A DNA stretch of 64,000 nt from Sphaerisporangium fuscum (GCF_018531465.1 NZ_JAHDTF010000002.1:310001-374000); one strand, 5' to 3'. Shown: positions 44,358 through 53,722, counted from the stretch's first letter. Program-made: numbers and translations. The notes: a model not told the origin generated them from the sequence alone.

Positions 44358-45250
44358 GAAGAGTGATCGCCTCCCTGGCCGGCGTCGCCACCGCCGCTCT
44401 GGTCGCCCCGGTGCTCGCCGCCCCGGCGAACGCCCAGGCTCAGACGGCCGCGCGGGTCAAGCCCGCCGATCCCGTCGCCGCGCTCCAGCGCCAGTTCGTC
44501 CCGAACCGCGGCGTCCAGGTCACGCACCACCTGAAGCTGACCGCCGGGAAGGACTTCATGTCCATGTCCGTGACCGGAAAGCTCGCCTTCGGCCGATCCG
44601 AGGTCACCGCGTCGGACCTGCGCCTCAAGCTCGCCGCCAAGGGAGACGCGCGGATCCTGGACGAGGAAGGACCGACGGGGCCGGTCCGCGTGATCACCAT
44701 CGGCCGTGTCCAGTACGTGAGCGGGCAGGGGTTCGAGAAGTACCTTCCCGTCGGGAAGACCTGGGTGAGGTCACAGGTGACGGGCGGCAACGGCCAGAAG
44801 GCCCTGCTGTCGCCCTGGGCCGACATCACCGACCCGGCGCTGTACCGCAGGCTCCTCGCGAGCACGAAGGTGAAGAAGCCGGGCGGCACGCTCGACGGGA
44901 CCGCCACCACGCTCTACGCCGGTGCGATCTCGATCGACCGGCTCCTGGGCACGCCGCCGCTCCAAGGTGTGCCATCCTCGGCCAGGCCCAAGGAGCCGAA
45001 GTTGCACTGGAAGCTCTGGCTGGGACGTGACCTGCTTCCCCGCCGGCTGTCCATCTCCGAGACGGAGAAACTGAACAGCGGGAGCATGGTCCTGTCCGGC
45101 GACTCGAAGTTCTCCGGTTGGGGCGCCAAGGTCGTCATCGCGGCTCCGCCCGCCGACGAGGTGATCGACGAGAAGGACGTGCCGAACGAGCCCGCGCTGC
45201 CGGACGTGACCTTCCCGGTCCTTCCGCAGCTGACCGGCCGCAAGAGCTAG
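44354..45250 (+). CDS. Secreted protein, paralogue 3 of 3
   Basis: A 298-residue paralogue: signal peptide 'MRRVIASLAGVATAALVAPV', then 'DPVAALQRQFVPNRGVQVTH', 'LDGTATTLYAGAIS', 'LHWKLWLGRDLLPRRLSISE' and 'SGWGAKVVIAAPPADEVIDE'. ATG 44354 overlaps the preceding stop (ATGA), so translation is coupled. The operon ends at a very strong hairpin. Confidence 0.78.
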   Translation: MRRVIASLAGVATAALVAPVLAAPANAQAQTAARVKPADPVAALQRQFVPNRGVQVTHHLKLTAGKDFMSMSVTGKLAFGRSEVTASDLRLKLAAKGDARILDEEGPTGPVRVITIGRVQYVSGQGFEKYLPVGKTWVRSQVTGGNGQKALLSPWADITDPALYRRLLASTKVKKPGGTLDGTATTLYAGAISIDRLLGTPPLQGVPSSARPKEPKLHWKLWLGRDLLPRRLSISETEKLNSGSMVLSGDSKFSGWGAKVVIAAPPADEVIDEKDVPNEPALPDVTFPVLPQLTGRKS

Positions 45251-45265
45251 CACCACTCACGACGG

Positions 45266-45299
45266 ACGGGCCCGGTGAGCAGACGCTCACCGGGCCCGT
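45266..45299. terminator. Strong bidirectional terminator
   Basis: A perfect 15-bp stem ACGGGCCCGGTGAGC / GCTCACCGGGCCCGT with loop AGAC between the secreted paralogue operon and the convergent pcrA gene. Confidence 0.88.
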
Positions 45300-45321
45300 T
45301 CCCGTCTGCAGGTGACCGATG

Positions 45322-47586
45322 TCAGAGCTTCTCGATGGGGGCGTAGACCAGCAGGAGGGTCTTCTCGCCCTCGGAACCGAAATCGACCTTGACCTTGGTC
45401 TTCTCGGCGACGCCGTCCACCGTGACCACGGTGCCGAGCCCGAACTGGTCGTGGGTGACCCGGTCGCCCGGGCTGAGGTTCGGGATCGCGCGGCCGCCGG
45501 TCTTCTTCGGCGCGGCCGCGGCGGTCGTACGGCTCTCGCGCTTGGTGGCCGCGCTCCAGGCGCTCCTGGCCGGGTCGTTACGCCAGTCGAGCAAATCGGA
45601 CGGCACCTCGGCGAGGAACCGGGAGGCGGGATTGAAGGCCGGGGACCCCCAGGAGCTGCGAATGGCGGCCCGGGAGAGGTAGAGCCGCTGCTGGGCCCGG
45701 GTGATGCCGACGTAGGCCAGCCGGCGCTCCTCCTCGAGCTCACGGGGCTCGCCCAGGGAGCGCATGTGGGGGAAGACGCCGTCCTCCATGCCGGTGAGGA
45801 AGACCACGGGGAACTCCAGCCCCTTGGCCGTGTGGAGGGTCATGAGCGTGACGACGCCTTCGTGGTCCTCACCCTCGGGGATCTGGTCGGCGTCGGCCAC
45901 CAGGGAGACCTGCTCCAGGAAGTCGACCAGGGTGCCGTCGGGGTTGGCCTCCTCGAACTCCTGGGCCACGGAGATGAGCTCGTTGAGGTTCTCCAGGCGG
46001 CTCTCGTCCTGCGGGTCGCCGGAGTTCTCCAGCTCGGTGCGGTAGCCCGTGCTGGTCAGCACCTCCTCGGCGAGCTCGGAGATCGGCAGTTCCTTGCCCC
46101 GCAGGTCGTCGAGCAGCGCGACGAACTCCTTGATGGCGTTCAGCGAGCGGGTCGCGAGCCCGGGGGCCTCGTCGACGCGGCGCAGCCCCTCCCAGAACGA
46201 GATGCGCTCGCGGCTCGCGAACGCCTCCACCATCGCCTCGGCCCGGTCGCCGATGCCGCGCTTGGGGACGTTGAGCACGCGCCGCAGCGAGACGGTGTCG
46301 CCGGGGTTGGCGAGCACCCGGAGGTAGGCCAGCAGGTCGCGGACCTCCTTGCGCTCGTAGAACCGCACGCCGCCGACGACCTTGTACGGCAGGCCGGTGC
46401 GGATGAAGATCTCTTCGAAGACGCGGGAGGCGGCGTTGGTGCGGTAGAAGACCGCGACCTGCCCCGGGGTCACGCCCTCGTCGTCGGACAGCCGGTCGAC
46501 CTCCTGGGCGACGAACATCGCCTCGTCGTGCTCGTTGTCGGCGACATATCCCACGATCTTGGGTCCGGCGCCCTGGTCGGACCAGAGGTTCTTCGGCTTG
46601 CGGCTCTCGTTGCGCGAGATCACGGCGTTGGCGGCCGACAGGATGGTCTGGGTGGAGCGGTAGTTCTGCTCCAGGAGGATGGTGCGGGCGTCGGGGTAGT
46701 CGCGCTCGAACTCCAGGATGTTGCGGATCGTCGCGCCCCGGAAGGCGTAGATCGACTGGTCGGCGTCGCCCACCACGCACAGCTCGGCCGGCTCCACCGC
46801 GCCCTCGCGGACGAGATCGCCGTCGGCGGTGCGCACCTCAGGAAGGCCGACCAGCTCTCTGATCAGCATGTACTGCGCGTGGTTGGTGTCCTGATACTCG
46901 TCGACCATGACGTGGCGGAACCGGCGCCTGTAGTGCTCGGCCACGTCGGGGAAGAGCTGGAACAGGGCGACCGTCATCATGATCAGGTCGTCGAAGTCCA
47001 TCGCGCCGGCCTCGGTGAGCCTCTGCTGGTAGAGGCGGTAGGCCTCGGCGAGCGTGCGCTCCAGGTGGGTCTGCGCCTTGCCCGCCGCCGTGTCGTAGTC
47101 GACCAGCTCGTTCTTGAGGTTGCTGACCTGGGCGGAGAACGAGCGCGGCGGGTAACGCTTCGGATCGAGGTCGAGCTCGCGGCAGACCATGGCCATCAGC
47201 CGCTGGGAGTCGGCCTGGTCGTAGATGGAGAAGCTGGAGGGGAACCCGAGCCGCTTGGCCTCCCGCCGCAGGATGCGGACGCAGGCGCTGTGGAAGGTCA
47301 TCACCCACATGGCCTTGGACCGCGGGCCGATGAGCTTGTCGACCCGCTCCTTCATCTCCTTGGCGGCCTTGTTGGTGAAGGTGATCGCCATGATCTCCTG
47401 CGGCTGCACGCCACGCTCGGACAGCAGGTAGGCGATGCGGTGGGTGAGCACCCGTGTCTTGCCGGAGCCGGCACCCGCGACGATGAGCAGCGGACTGCCC
47501 TCATGGGTGACTGCGTCACGCTGCTGCGGGTTGAGCCCGTCGAGCAGGGGGTGATCAACGATGGGGTTCACGGCTCGGGTCGACAC
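45322..47586 (-). CDS. pcrA: UvrD/PcrA-type superfamily 1 DNA helicase
   Basis: A 754-residue 3'-5' helicase. 'LLIVAGAGSGKTRVLTHRIA' is motif I with the Q-motif 'LNPQQRDAV' upstream, 'VMVDEYQDTNHAQY' is motif II, 'DQSIYAFRGA' motif III, 'LEQNYRSTQTIL' motif IV, 'VVTLMTLHTAKGLEFPVVFL' motif V and 'LAYVGITRAQQRLYL' motif VI. The C-terminal basic linker and Tudor-like RNA-polymerase-binding segment ('LSPGDRVTHDQFGLGTVVTV') is typical of PcrA. Acts in DNA repair and removal of stalled complexes. Confidence 0.97.
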   Translation of the reverse strand: MSTRAVNPIVDHPLLDGLNPQQRDAVTHEGSPLLIVAGAGSGKTRVLTHRIAYLLSERGVQPQEIMAITFTNKAAKEMKERVDKLIGPRSKAMWVMTFHSACVRILRREAKRLGFPSSFSIYDQADSQRLMAMVCRELDLDPKRYPPRSFSAQVSNLKNELVDYDTAAGKAQTHLERTLAEAYRLYQQRLTEAGAMDFDDLIMMTVALFQLFPDVAEHYRRRFRHVMVDEYQDTNHAQYMLIRELVGLPEVRTADGDLVREGAVEPAELCVVGDADQSIYAFRGATIRNILEFERDYPDARTILLEQNYRSTQTILSAANAVISRNESRKPKNLWSDQGAGPKIVGYVADNEHDEAMFVAQEVDRLSDDEGVTPGQVAVFYRTNAASRVFEEIFIRTGLPYKVVGGVRFYERKEVRDLLAYLRVLANPGDTVSLRRVLNVPKRGIGDRAEAMVEAFASRERISFWEGLRRVDEAPGLATRSLNAIKEFVALLDDLRGKELPISELAEEVLTSTGYRTELENSGDPQDESRLENLNELISVAQEFEEANPDGTLVDFLEQVSLVADADQIPEGEDHEGVVTLMTLHTAKGLEFPVVFLTGMEDGVFPHMRSLGEPRELEEERRLAYVGITRAQQRLYLSRAAIRSSWGSPAFNPASRFLAEVPSDLLDWRNDPARSAWSAATKRESRTTAAAAPKKTGGRAIPNLSPGDRVTHDQFGLGTVVTVDGVAEKTKVKVDFGSEGEKTLLLVYAPIEKL

Positions 47587-47740
47587 GTCCCTAGATTATG
47601 GCCGCCCACCGACAAAGGGCGCCGCTTCTGAGACCGTCCCCGCGCCCGTACGGCCCACACTTGGGGGCGATGCCACATCGCGCTGGAAATATCGGCAGAA
47701 TCTTCCTTGTTCACGGCCCAGTGAACTGAGGAGGACGATC

Positions 47741-48466
47741 GTGACCGCACTTGACGACGCAGATATCAACACCATCCTCGTGGTGACGGCCCACCCCGAC
47801 GACGTGGACTTCGGAGCGGCCGGGACCATCGCGACGTTCACCGACAAGGGTGTCCAGGTCGTGTACTGCATCGTCACGGACGGTGACGCCGGTGGATTCG
47901 ACCGCGAGCTCGACCACGGCGGCATGGCGGCGCTGCGGCGCAGCGAGCAGACCGAGGCGGCCAAGCTGGTCGGTGTGAACGACGTGCGGTTCCTCGGCTA
48001 CAAGGACGGCAGCGTCGAGCCGACCCTGGGCCTGCGCCGCGACATCGCCCGCGTGATCCGCCAGGTGCGTCCCGACCGGGTGATCACCTCCACTCCCGAG
48101 CGCAACTACGCCCGTATCGGGCCGAGCCACCCCGACCACCGCGCGGTCGGCGGCGCCACCCTCGACGCGGTCTACCCGGACGCGCGCAACCCGTACGCCT
48201 TCCCCGAGCTGCTCGCGGACGAGGGCCTGGAGGCGTGGACCGTCCGCGAGGTGTGGCTGACCGGCGGCCAGGCGAACAACCACTATGTCGACGTCACCGC
48301 GACCGTCGACCGCAAGCTGGCGGCCCTGCGGGCCCACGTGAGCCAGACCGCCCACATGGACACCCTCGACGACTTCGTCAAGGGCTGGCTCGCGGTGAAC
48401 GCCCAGGCCGCGGGCCTGCCCGAAGGCAGCTACGCCGAGGGCTTCCAGGTGGTCGCCACCGCCTGA
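47741..48466 (+). CDS. PIG-L/LmbE-family deacetylase
   Basis: A 241-residue zinc deacetylase of the GlcNAc-PI de-N-acetylase fold. 'VVTAHPDDVDFGAAGTIA' supplies the first metal ligands and the catalytic Asp (AHPDD), and 'IGPSHPDHRAVGGATLDAV' the third His. MshB/Mca proteins of mycothiol metabolism have AHPDDE; here Val follows, so a direct mycothiol role is not assumed. GTG start with GAGGAGG upstream. Confidence 0.88.
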   Translation: MTALDDADINTILVVTAHPDDVDFGAAGTIATFTDKGVQVVYCIVTDGDAGGFDRELDHGGMAALRRSEQTEAAKLVGVNDVRFLGYKDGSVEPTLGLRRDIARVIRQVRPDRVITSTPERNYARIGPSHPDHRAVGGATLDAVYPDARNPYAFPELLADEGLEAWTVREVWLTGGQANNHYVDVTATVDRKLAALRAHVSQTAHMDTLDDFVKGWLAVNAQAAGLPEGSYAEGFQVVATA

Positions 48467-48512
48467 GGCGGCACTGAGGGAACCGGCGCCCGCCACCGGA
48501 CACAGACGACAT

Positions 48513-49151
48513 GTGACGAGCATCCTCCCCACGGACACCGAATTGTGGGCGCGTGCGGCGGACGGGGACACCGAGGCGTTCGGCGTCCTGTTCGACCGTC
48601 ACGCGCCCGCGGTGTACAACCACTGCTTCCGCCGCACCGCCGACTGGTCCGAGGCCGAGGACCTGACCTCCGTGGTGTTCCTCGAGGCATGGCGGCGCCA
48701 CCGGGAGCTGCGCCCGGACAGGGATTCGGCGCTCCCCTGGCTGCTCGGCGTCGCCAACAACGTCCTTCGTAACCGCAACCGGTCGCTGCGCCGCCATCGG
48801 GACGCTCTCGCGCGGCTGCCTCCGCCATCGGCCGAACCCGACCCCGCCGAGGACCTCAGCGGGCGGATCGACGACGAACGCCGCATGCGCCGCGTGCTCG
48901 CGGCGGTGAACCGGCTGTCCCGGGACGACCAGGAAGTCCTTTCGCTGTGCGTGTGGGCCGGGCTCGGCTACGAGCAGGCCGCCATCGCGCTCGACCTCCC
49001 CGTGGGCACGGTGCGCTCACGCCTGTCCCGGGCCCGGGGACGGCTCAAGAAGCTGACGGAATCCGGATCGCTCCCGGAACCCACGCCGCGCACGGGACAC
49101 AGACGGGGTGAGCGCCGCCCGGCGCTCCGGACGACGGAGGAGGAACGATGA
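48513..49151 (+). CDS. ECF sigma factor
   Basis: A 212-residue sigma-70 family protein. Region 2: 'VLFDRHAPAVYNHCFRRTAD' and 'EDLTSVVFLEAWRRHREL'. Region 4: 'RLSRDDQEVLSLCVWAGLGY' with 'EQAAIALDLPVGTVRSRLSR'. GTG start. It overlaps the downstream membrane-protein gene by 4 nt, a typical sigma/partner arrangement. Confidence 0.92.
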   Translation: MTSILPTDTELWARAADGDTEAFGVLFDRHAPAVYNHCFRRTADWSEAEDLTSVVFLEAWRRHRELRPDRDSALPWLLGVANNVLRNRNRSLRRHRDALARLPPPSAEPDPAEDLSGRIDDERRMRRVLAAVNRLSRDDQEVLSLCVWAGLGYEQAAIALDLPVGTVRSRLSRARGRLKKLTESGSLPEPTPRTGHRRGERRPALRTTEEER

Positions 49152-50062
49152 CCGACCAGCTCATCCCGCAGGAACGGGACCTTCCCGCCGCCCGCCGGTC
49201 CCAGCGAAGGGCCCACCTCATGTCAGAGATCGCGCGCACGACGCAGCCGCACGCGAGCGGGACGCCCGCCCCCGCCCGTCCCTGGTACCGGCGGCCGATC
49301 GTGCCCCGACTGGCCGTCACCGCGGCCGCCGCCGTCGTGCTCACGGCGGGCGCGGTGGCGGGGACCGCCGTGTTCCGTCAGGGCGCCTCCACGGCGAACG
49401 CCGCGGTGGTCTGCTCGACGGACAAGGGAGGCGACTTCGTGGTGGCGCGCATCGTCGACCCGTACGCCGACCAGAAGCGCCTGAACGACGCCTTCCGCGC
49501 CTGCGGTTTCGACATCGAGCTCAAGCTCGTCCCGGCGTCCCCCAGCGTGGAGCGGACCATCGTCATGATGGACGGCGAGGATGGGCTTCTCACTGTGGAC
49601 GACCCCTCCTGCACGACCGCGAGCGGAGGCTCCTGCCCGATCGGGCTTCGCATCAAGAAGGGCTTCCACGGTCACGCCATGGTCGTGGTGGGACGCGAGG
49701 CGCGTCCCGGCGAGCAGTACGCCTCGACCAACACCTCCACGGCGAAGGGCGAAGCCCTCGAAGGGGCCCGTGTGGACGGGATCACGGTCGCCCAGGCCGA
49801 GTCGCTCGTGCGCCGGAAGGGGCTGACGGTCGCCCGGTACAACGCCGCGTGGACCTTCGCCGACGGCAGCGGGTACGGCGCCTTCGTCCCCCGCTCGGAG
49901 GTCGGCTCGAGCTGGAAGGTGTCGAGCATCGACCCGTTCGCGCCGGGCCAGGTCATGCTGATGGTCAAACCCGAAGGGCCGATGCCGCCGGAGATCAAGA
50001 AGAAGATGGAGCAGGACCGGCAGCCGACGATGCGCGAGCCGGTGGCCACGCCGACAGGGTGA
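49148..50062 (+). CDS. Single-pass membrane partner of the ECF sigma factor
   Basis: A 304-residue protein with a cytoplasmic N-terminus (1-50), one transmembrane helix about 54-77 ('LAVTAAAAVVLTAGAVAGTA') and an extracytoplasmic domain with four Cys ('VVCSTDKGG', 'FRACGFDIE', 'DPSCTTASGGSCPIG'). 'VDGITVAQAESLVRRKGLTV' resembles half a PASTA repeat. The gene position suggests an anti-sigma function, but no zinc-binding anti-sigma motif (HxxxCxxC) is visible. Confidence 0.72.
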   Translation: MTDQLIPQERDLPAARRSQRRAHLMSEIARTTQPHASGTPAPARPWYRRPIVPRLAVTAAAAVVLTAGAVAGTAVFRQGASTANAAVVCSTDKGGDFVVARIVDPYADQKRLNDAFRACGFDIELKLVPASPSVERTIVMMDGEDGLLTVDDPSCTTASGGSCPIGLRIKKGFHGHAMVVVGREARPGEQYASTNTSTAKGEALEGARVDGITVAQAESLVRRKGLTVARYNAAWTFADGSGYGAFVPRSEVGSSWKVSSIDPFAPGQVMLMVKPEGPMPPEIKKKMEQDRQPTMREPVATPTG

Positions 50063-50075
50063 CCGGCGGCCCGGC

Positions 50076-50792
50076 TCAGCCCAGCGAGGAGACGAACCCG
50101 AGCACGACCACCAGCGCGGCGGCCAGGGCGAACCGGGCCGCCGCCCGGCGGGTGGGGCGAGGGCCGTCGAGGAGGATCCGCGCGCCGAGCGGGACCAGCG
50201 CCACGCACAGCCCGGCCACGGCCACGATCGACAGCGGCGTCGTCCCCTTCAGGACGCCCAGCGGCAGGGCCGACATGAGCGCCAGCGCGACGCATCGCGG
50301 CGGTCCCAGCACCCGGGAGCGGAACGCCCCCACGGCCAGCACGATCCAGCCGAGCATGATCGCGAACGAGACGTACTGGAAGATGTGGAAGCCCTGGTAG
50401 GAGTCGGCGACCGCGGAGACGGCCGCATTTCTGCCCAGGGTGCCGACGAGCTCGAACGCCAGGTGGTCGACGCCGGCGTGGAACGTCCGGGCGAACAGGC
50501 CGACCAGGGTGAGGGTGCCGCCGACCGCGGCCCACCACCGTTCGGCGGCCCCGACGCGGACGGCGAGGGCGACTACCGCGGGGGCCGTCACCACGGCGCC
50601 GGCGGCGAAGGCGCTGTAGGAGAGGGTCATCAACACCGGGTACTCGTCGTAGGCGGCGAGCTGGTCGGGGAAGAAGAAGTCGAACCGGACCCGGAGGAGC
50701 ACCCCGGCGAGCAGGAGAACGGGGCCGAGGACCAGCGAGGTCCCGGCGAGCCAGCGTCCCGGGAAGACATAGGGATCGTGCGGTGAGGTCAT
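50076..50792 (-). CDS. Polytopic membrane protein (DUF998-like)
   Basis: A 238-residue protein with about seven hydrophobic segments, for example 'LAGTSLVLGPVLLLAGVLL', 'SYSAFAAGAVVTAPAVVALA' and 'VSFAIMLGWIVLAVGAF'. It resembles DUF998-type small membrane proteins. Start ATG 50792 chosen at the onset of conservation; an in-frame ATG at 50846 is possible. Divergent from the NarL-type kinase. Function unknown. Confidence 0.65.
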   Translation of the reverse strand: MTSPHDPYVFPGRWLAGTSLVLGPVLLLAGVLLRVRFDFFFPDQLAAYDEYPVLMTLSYSAFAAGAVVTAPAVVALAVRVGAAERWWAAVGGTLTLVGLFARTFHAGVDHLAFELVGTLGRNAAVSAVADSYQGFHIFQYVSFAIMLGWIVLAVGAFRSRVLGPPRCVALALMSALPLGVLKGTTPLSIVAVAGLCVALVPLGARILLDGPRPTRRAAARFALAAALVVVLGFVSSLG

Positions 50793-50952
50793 GGACGCCA
50801 CGGTGCCCGACCGGGCGCGTGCGGCGAATCGGCCCGGGACGGACATCTTCGCATCGGCCCTCAGGGGACATCTCCCGCCTCAGGGGAGGCCGCCGTCAGC
50901 CCCAGGGATGATCCATCCTGGTCTGATGCGGTCCGCGACCTGGGGGGATAGC

Positions 50953-52182
50953 GTGTGCTCCGTGGATGAACCCGGCTTCGCGGCCCTGCAGGCAGGTCGT
51001 CTGCGCCGGGCGCACCTGCGCGTCCTCGACGCCGTCGCCGCGGTCGTCCTGGTCGCGGTGGACGTGGCCGTCGCCGGCAACATGCTCATGGACGACCCGC
51101 GGTTCGAGCTGCTGTTCCCGGTGTCCTGCCTGGTCGCGGTCGTGCTGGGCGTGGTCGTCGCGGTACGGCGGCTCGCGCCCCGGCGGGCGTACCGGATCGC
51201 GCTGGTCGTCTCGGCCGTCGCCGCCGCGTGCGGCCTGCTGTGGGATCCGTTCGCGGCGGCGGCGCTCTCGCTGTACCCGGCCGCGGCCGTCCTGCCGGCG
51301 CGGCGCTCGGCCCGCGCCCTGTGGGCGTGTGTGATCACGGCGACGGCCGCTGTCTGGATCGCGTGGGCGGTGCCGCTGGTGACGGGCCTCCCCGCCCGTC
51401 ACCCGTCCGGGGCGCTGCCGGCCGCCCTCTGGACCGCCGCCGCCTGGCTGCTGCTCGGCGGCGCCTGGCTCGCCGGCCGTCTGGTGAGGGACCGCAGGTG
51501 GGACGCGGCGCGCCTGGAAGAGCAGCGGGCACGCCGGATCGTCGCCGACGAGCGGCTGCGCATCGCTCGCGAGCTGCACGATGTCGTCACCCACGGGATG
51601 GGACTGATCGCCGTCAAGGCCGGGATCGCCAACCACATCGCCGAGGCACGGCCCGGCGAGGCCCGGGACGCGCTGCGCGTCATCGAGGCCACCAGCCGCG
51701 GCGCCCTGACCGAGATGCGCCGCCTGCTTGGCGTCCTTCGCCAGGGCAGCGAACAGGACGGCGAGCTGAACGCGCCGGGATTGTCCGGGCTGGCCGAGCT
51801 GGCCGAGCACGCGGCGGGCGCGGGGGTCCGGGTCGAACTCACCGTGACGGGCGACCACGACCTGCCCGAGGCGCTGCAGCTCACCGTCTATCGCATCGTG
51901 CAGGAGGCACTCACCAACGTGGTCAAACACGCGGCCCCCACCCGGTGCCGGGCGACGATCGATGTGACTCCCTCCCAGGTGGGCATCCAGGTGACCGACG
52001 ACGGGCGGGCAGGCGGCCAGGCGGCCACGGGCCTTGGCGGCCACGGGCTGATCGGCATGCGGGAACGGGTCGCGATGTACGGCGGACGGTTCACCGCGCG
52101 CTCCCGCCCCGAAGGCGGCTTCACCGTCTCGGCCACCCTGCCCCTCGCCACGGGCCCGGCCTCCGGGAGAGAAGACATATGA
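50953..52182 (+). CDS. NarL-type sensor histidine kinase
   Basis: A 409-residue kinase with five or six N-terminal transmembrane helices (about 20-170). The HisKA_3 H-box is 'IARELHDVVTHGMGLIAVKA', and the HATPase has the N-box 'RIVQEALTNVVKHA', 'VTDDGRAG' and 'GLGGHGLIGMRERVAMYGG'. I prefer GTG 50953 (GGGGGGAT 4 nt upstream); ATG 50926 is an alternative. It overlaps its response-regulator gene by 4 nt. Confidence 0.92.
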   Translation: MCSVDEPGFAALQAGRLRRAHLRVLDAVAAVVLVAVDVAVAGNMLMDDPRFELLFPVSCLVAVVLGVVVAVRRLAPRRAYRIALVVSAVAAACGLLWDPFAAAALSLYPAAAVLPARRSARALWACVITATAAVWIAWAVPLVTGLPARHPSGALPAALWTAAAWLLLGGAWLAGRLVRDRRWDAARLEEQRARRIVADERLRIARELHDVVTHGMGLIAVKAGIANHIAEARPGEARDALRVIEATSRGALTEMRRLLGVLRQGSEQDGELNAPGLSGLAELAEHAAGAGVRVELTVTGDHDLPEALQLTVYRIVQEALTNVVKHAAPTRCRATIDVTPSQVGIQVTDDGRAGGQAATGLGGHGLIGMRERVAMYGGRFTARSRPEGGFTVSATLPLATGPASGREDI

Positions 52183-52850
52183 GCGACCCGGTCCGTGTGC
52201 TGGTCGCCGACGACCAGGCTCTGCTGCGCGGCAGCTTCCGTGCCCTCATCGAGACCGCCCCCGGCCTCACGGTCGTCGGGGAGGCCGCCACCGGCGCCGA
52301 AACCGTCGAACTCGCTCGGGCCCTGCGCCCCGACGTCGTCCTCATGGACGTGCGCATGCCGCACATGGACGGCATCGAGGCGACCCGCCAGATCAACGAG
52401 AGCGCCGAGACAGCGGGCGTACGGGTGCTCATCCTGACCATGTTCGATCTGGACGCCTACGTCTACTCGGCCCTGCGGGCGGGAGCGGCCGGCTTCCTGC
52501 TCAAGGACACCCCTCCCGCCGACCTGCTGAACGCCGTCCACGTCGTCGCGGCGGGGGAAGCCCTGCTGGCCCCCACCGTGACCCGGCGCCTCATCGCCGA
52601 GTTCGTCCGCCGGCCACACCCCGGGCGACCGCTGCCACGCCGCCTGGACGACGTCACCGACCGCGAACGCGAAGTGCTCACCCTGATCGCCCGCGGCCTG
52701 TCCAACGGCGAGATCGCCGGCCATCTGCACCTGAGCCTCGCCACGGTGAAGACCTACGTAGGCCGCCTGCTCACCAAGCTCCACGCCCGTGACCGCGCCC
52801 AGCTGGTCATCGTCGCCTACGAAGCCGGCCTGGTCGTCCCCACCACCTGA
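52179..52850 (+). CDS. NarL/FixJ-type response regulator
   Basis: A 223-residue regulator. Receiver 'RVLVADDQALLRGSFRALIE' with phospho-acceptor Asp in 'VVLMDVRMPHMDGIEATRQI' and Lys in 'FLLKDTPPADL'. The C-terminal LuxR HTH is 'LTLIARGLSNGEIAGHLHLS', with 'ATVKTYVGRLLTKLHARDRA'. Cognate partner of the preceding kinase. Target genes not evident. Confidence 0.95.
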   Translation: MSDPVRVLVADDQALLRGSFRALIETAPGLTVVGEAATGAETVELARALRPDVVLMDVRMPHMDGIEATRQINESAETAGVRVLILTMFDLDAYVYSALRAGAAGFLLKDTPPADLLNAVHVVAAGEALLAPTVTRRLIAEFVRRPHPGRPLPRRLDDVTDREREVLTLIARGLSNGEIAGHLHLSLATVKTYVGRLLTKLHARDRAQLVIVAYEAGLVVPTT

Positions 52851-52858
52851 ACAGGTCG

Positions 52859-52884
52859 TCAGACGTCTGAGGAGCTGCTAGAGT
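52859..52884 (+). promoter_or_regulatory. Promoter/operator of the FadR-type regulator
   Basis: A perfect 12-bp palindrome TCAGACGTCTGA (52859-52870) lies just upstream of a -10-like TAGAGT (52879-52884). It is positioned to let the GntR/FadR protein repress its own operon. Confidence 0.5.
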
Positions 52885-52921
52885 CACCGCCACCGAGGGC
52901 GATGACGAGGCGGGGGGCACG

Positions 52922-53722
52922 GTGGATTCATCGGCGTTGCGACGCGGACCCGTGGTGCCGCAGCTCGAGAACCTGCTGCGCGAGCGCATCCAGCAAGGCG
53001 TCTGGAAGGCCGGCGAGCGCCTGCCGAGCGAGGCGCGGCTGGCCGCCGACCTCGGGGTCGGCCGGTCGTCGGTGCGGGAGGCCATCCGCCTGCTGGCCCG
53101 CGACGGCATGGTCGACGTCCGCCATGGCATCGGCACGTTCGTGATCGCCACGGGTGGCGACGAGAGCGGTGATCTTCACGCGCTTCTCCGCCGTGCCCGC
53201 ACGCTGGAGGCGTACGAAGTGCGGCGGGCCCTGGAGGTCGAGGGGGCGAGGCTGGCGGCCCAGCGGGCCCGCCCTGAGGATCTCGAACGGCTGAGGGCAC
53301 GGCTGCGTGAGCGTCAGGAGCGCCTCGAAGGCGATCCTTCCGATTTCGTCGACGCCGACCTGGAGTTCCACCGCGCGGTGATGGAGCTTTCGGGCAACCC
53401 CGTCCTGGTCGCCCTGTTCGCCTCGGTCGAGCCGGTGCTGCGCGCGGCCCTGGTCGAGCTGGTCACCCACGAGACGGGCCTGCCCGACGTCTCGTGCTCC
53501 CACACCGACCTGCTCGAAGCGCTGGCCCGCGGCGACGCCGAGGCGGCGATCGCGGCCACGGTCGAGAACCTCGAGATCACCATGGCCTTCGTACGAGCGA
53601 AGCCCGCCGGCGCGCCCCTCCATCCCACCGGAGGCGGCGACCGGCCGGCGGCCGACGCCCACCCCCGTTCCCCGGCGACCGTCGACCGGAGCCTCGACCA
53701 GACTGGAAACAGCGCACGATGA
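52922..53722 (+). CDS. GntR-family regulator, FadR/FCD type
   Basis: A 266-residue regulator. The N-terminal winged helix ('LLRERIQQGVWKAGERLPSE', 'GVGRSSVREAIRLLARDGMV', 'RHGIGTFV') is followed by an FCD helical effector domain with metal ligands D...H in 'DADLEFHRAVMELSGNP' and His in 'SHTDLLEALARGD'. These bind small carboxylates. GTG start. The last codons overlap the ABC ATPase gene (ATGA), so regulator and ATPase are made together. The Pro/Arg-rich C-terminal tail is longer than usual. Confidence 0.92.
   Translation: MDSSALRRGPVVPQLENLLRERIQQGVWKAGERLPSEARLAADLGVGRSSVREAIRLLARDGMVDVRHGIGTFVIATGGDESGDLHALLRRARTLEAYEVRRALEVEGARLAAQRARPEDLERLRARLRERQERLEGDPSDFVDADLEFHRAVMELSGNPVLVALFASVEPVLRAALVELVTHETGLPDVSCSHTDLLEALARGDAEAAIAATVENLEITMAFVRAKPAGAPLHPTGGGDRPAADAHPRSPATVDRSLDQTGNSAR

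Noticed and set aside
47741..48466. Mycothiol enzyme MshB or Mca
   Set aside because: The AHPDD motif fits the superfamily, but the following residue is Val rather than Glu and the rest does not resemble MshB/Mca closely.
49148..50062. Classical zinc-binding anti-sigma factor
   Set aside because: No HxxxCxxC motif in the cytoplasmic N-terminus; only gene position supports the idea.
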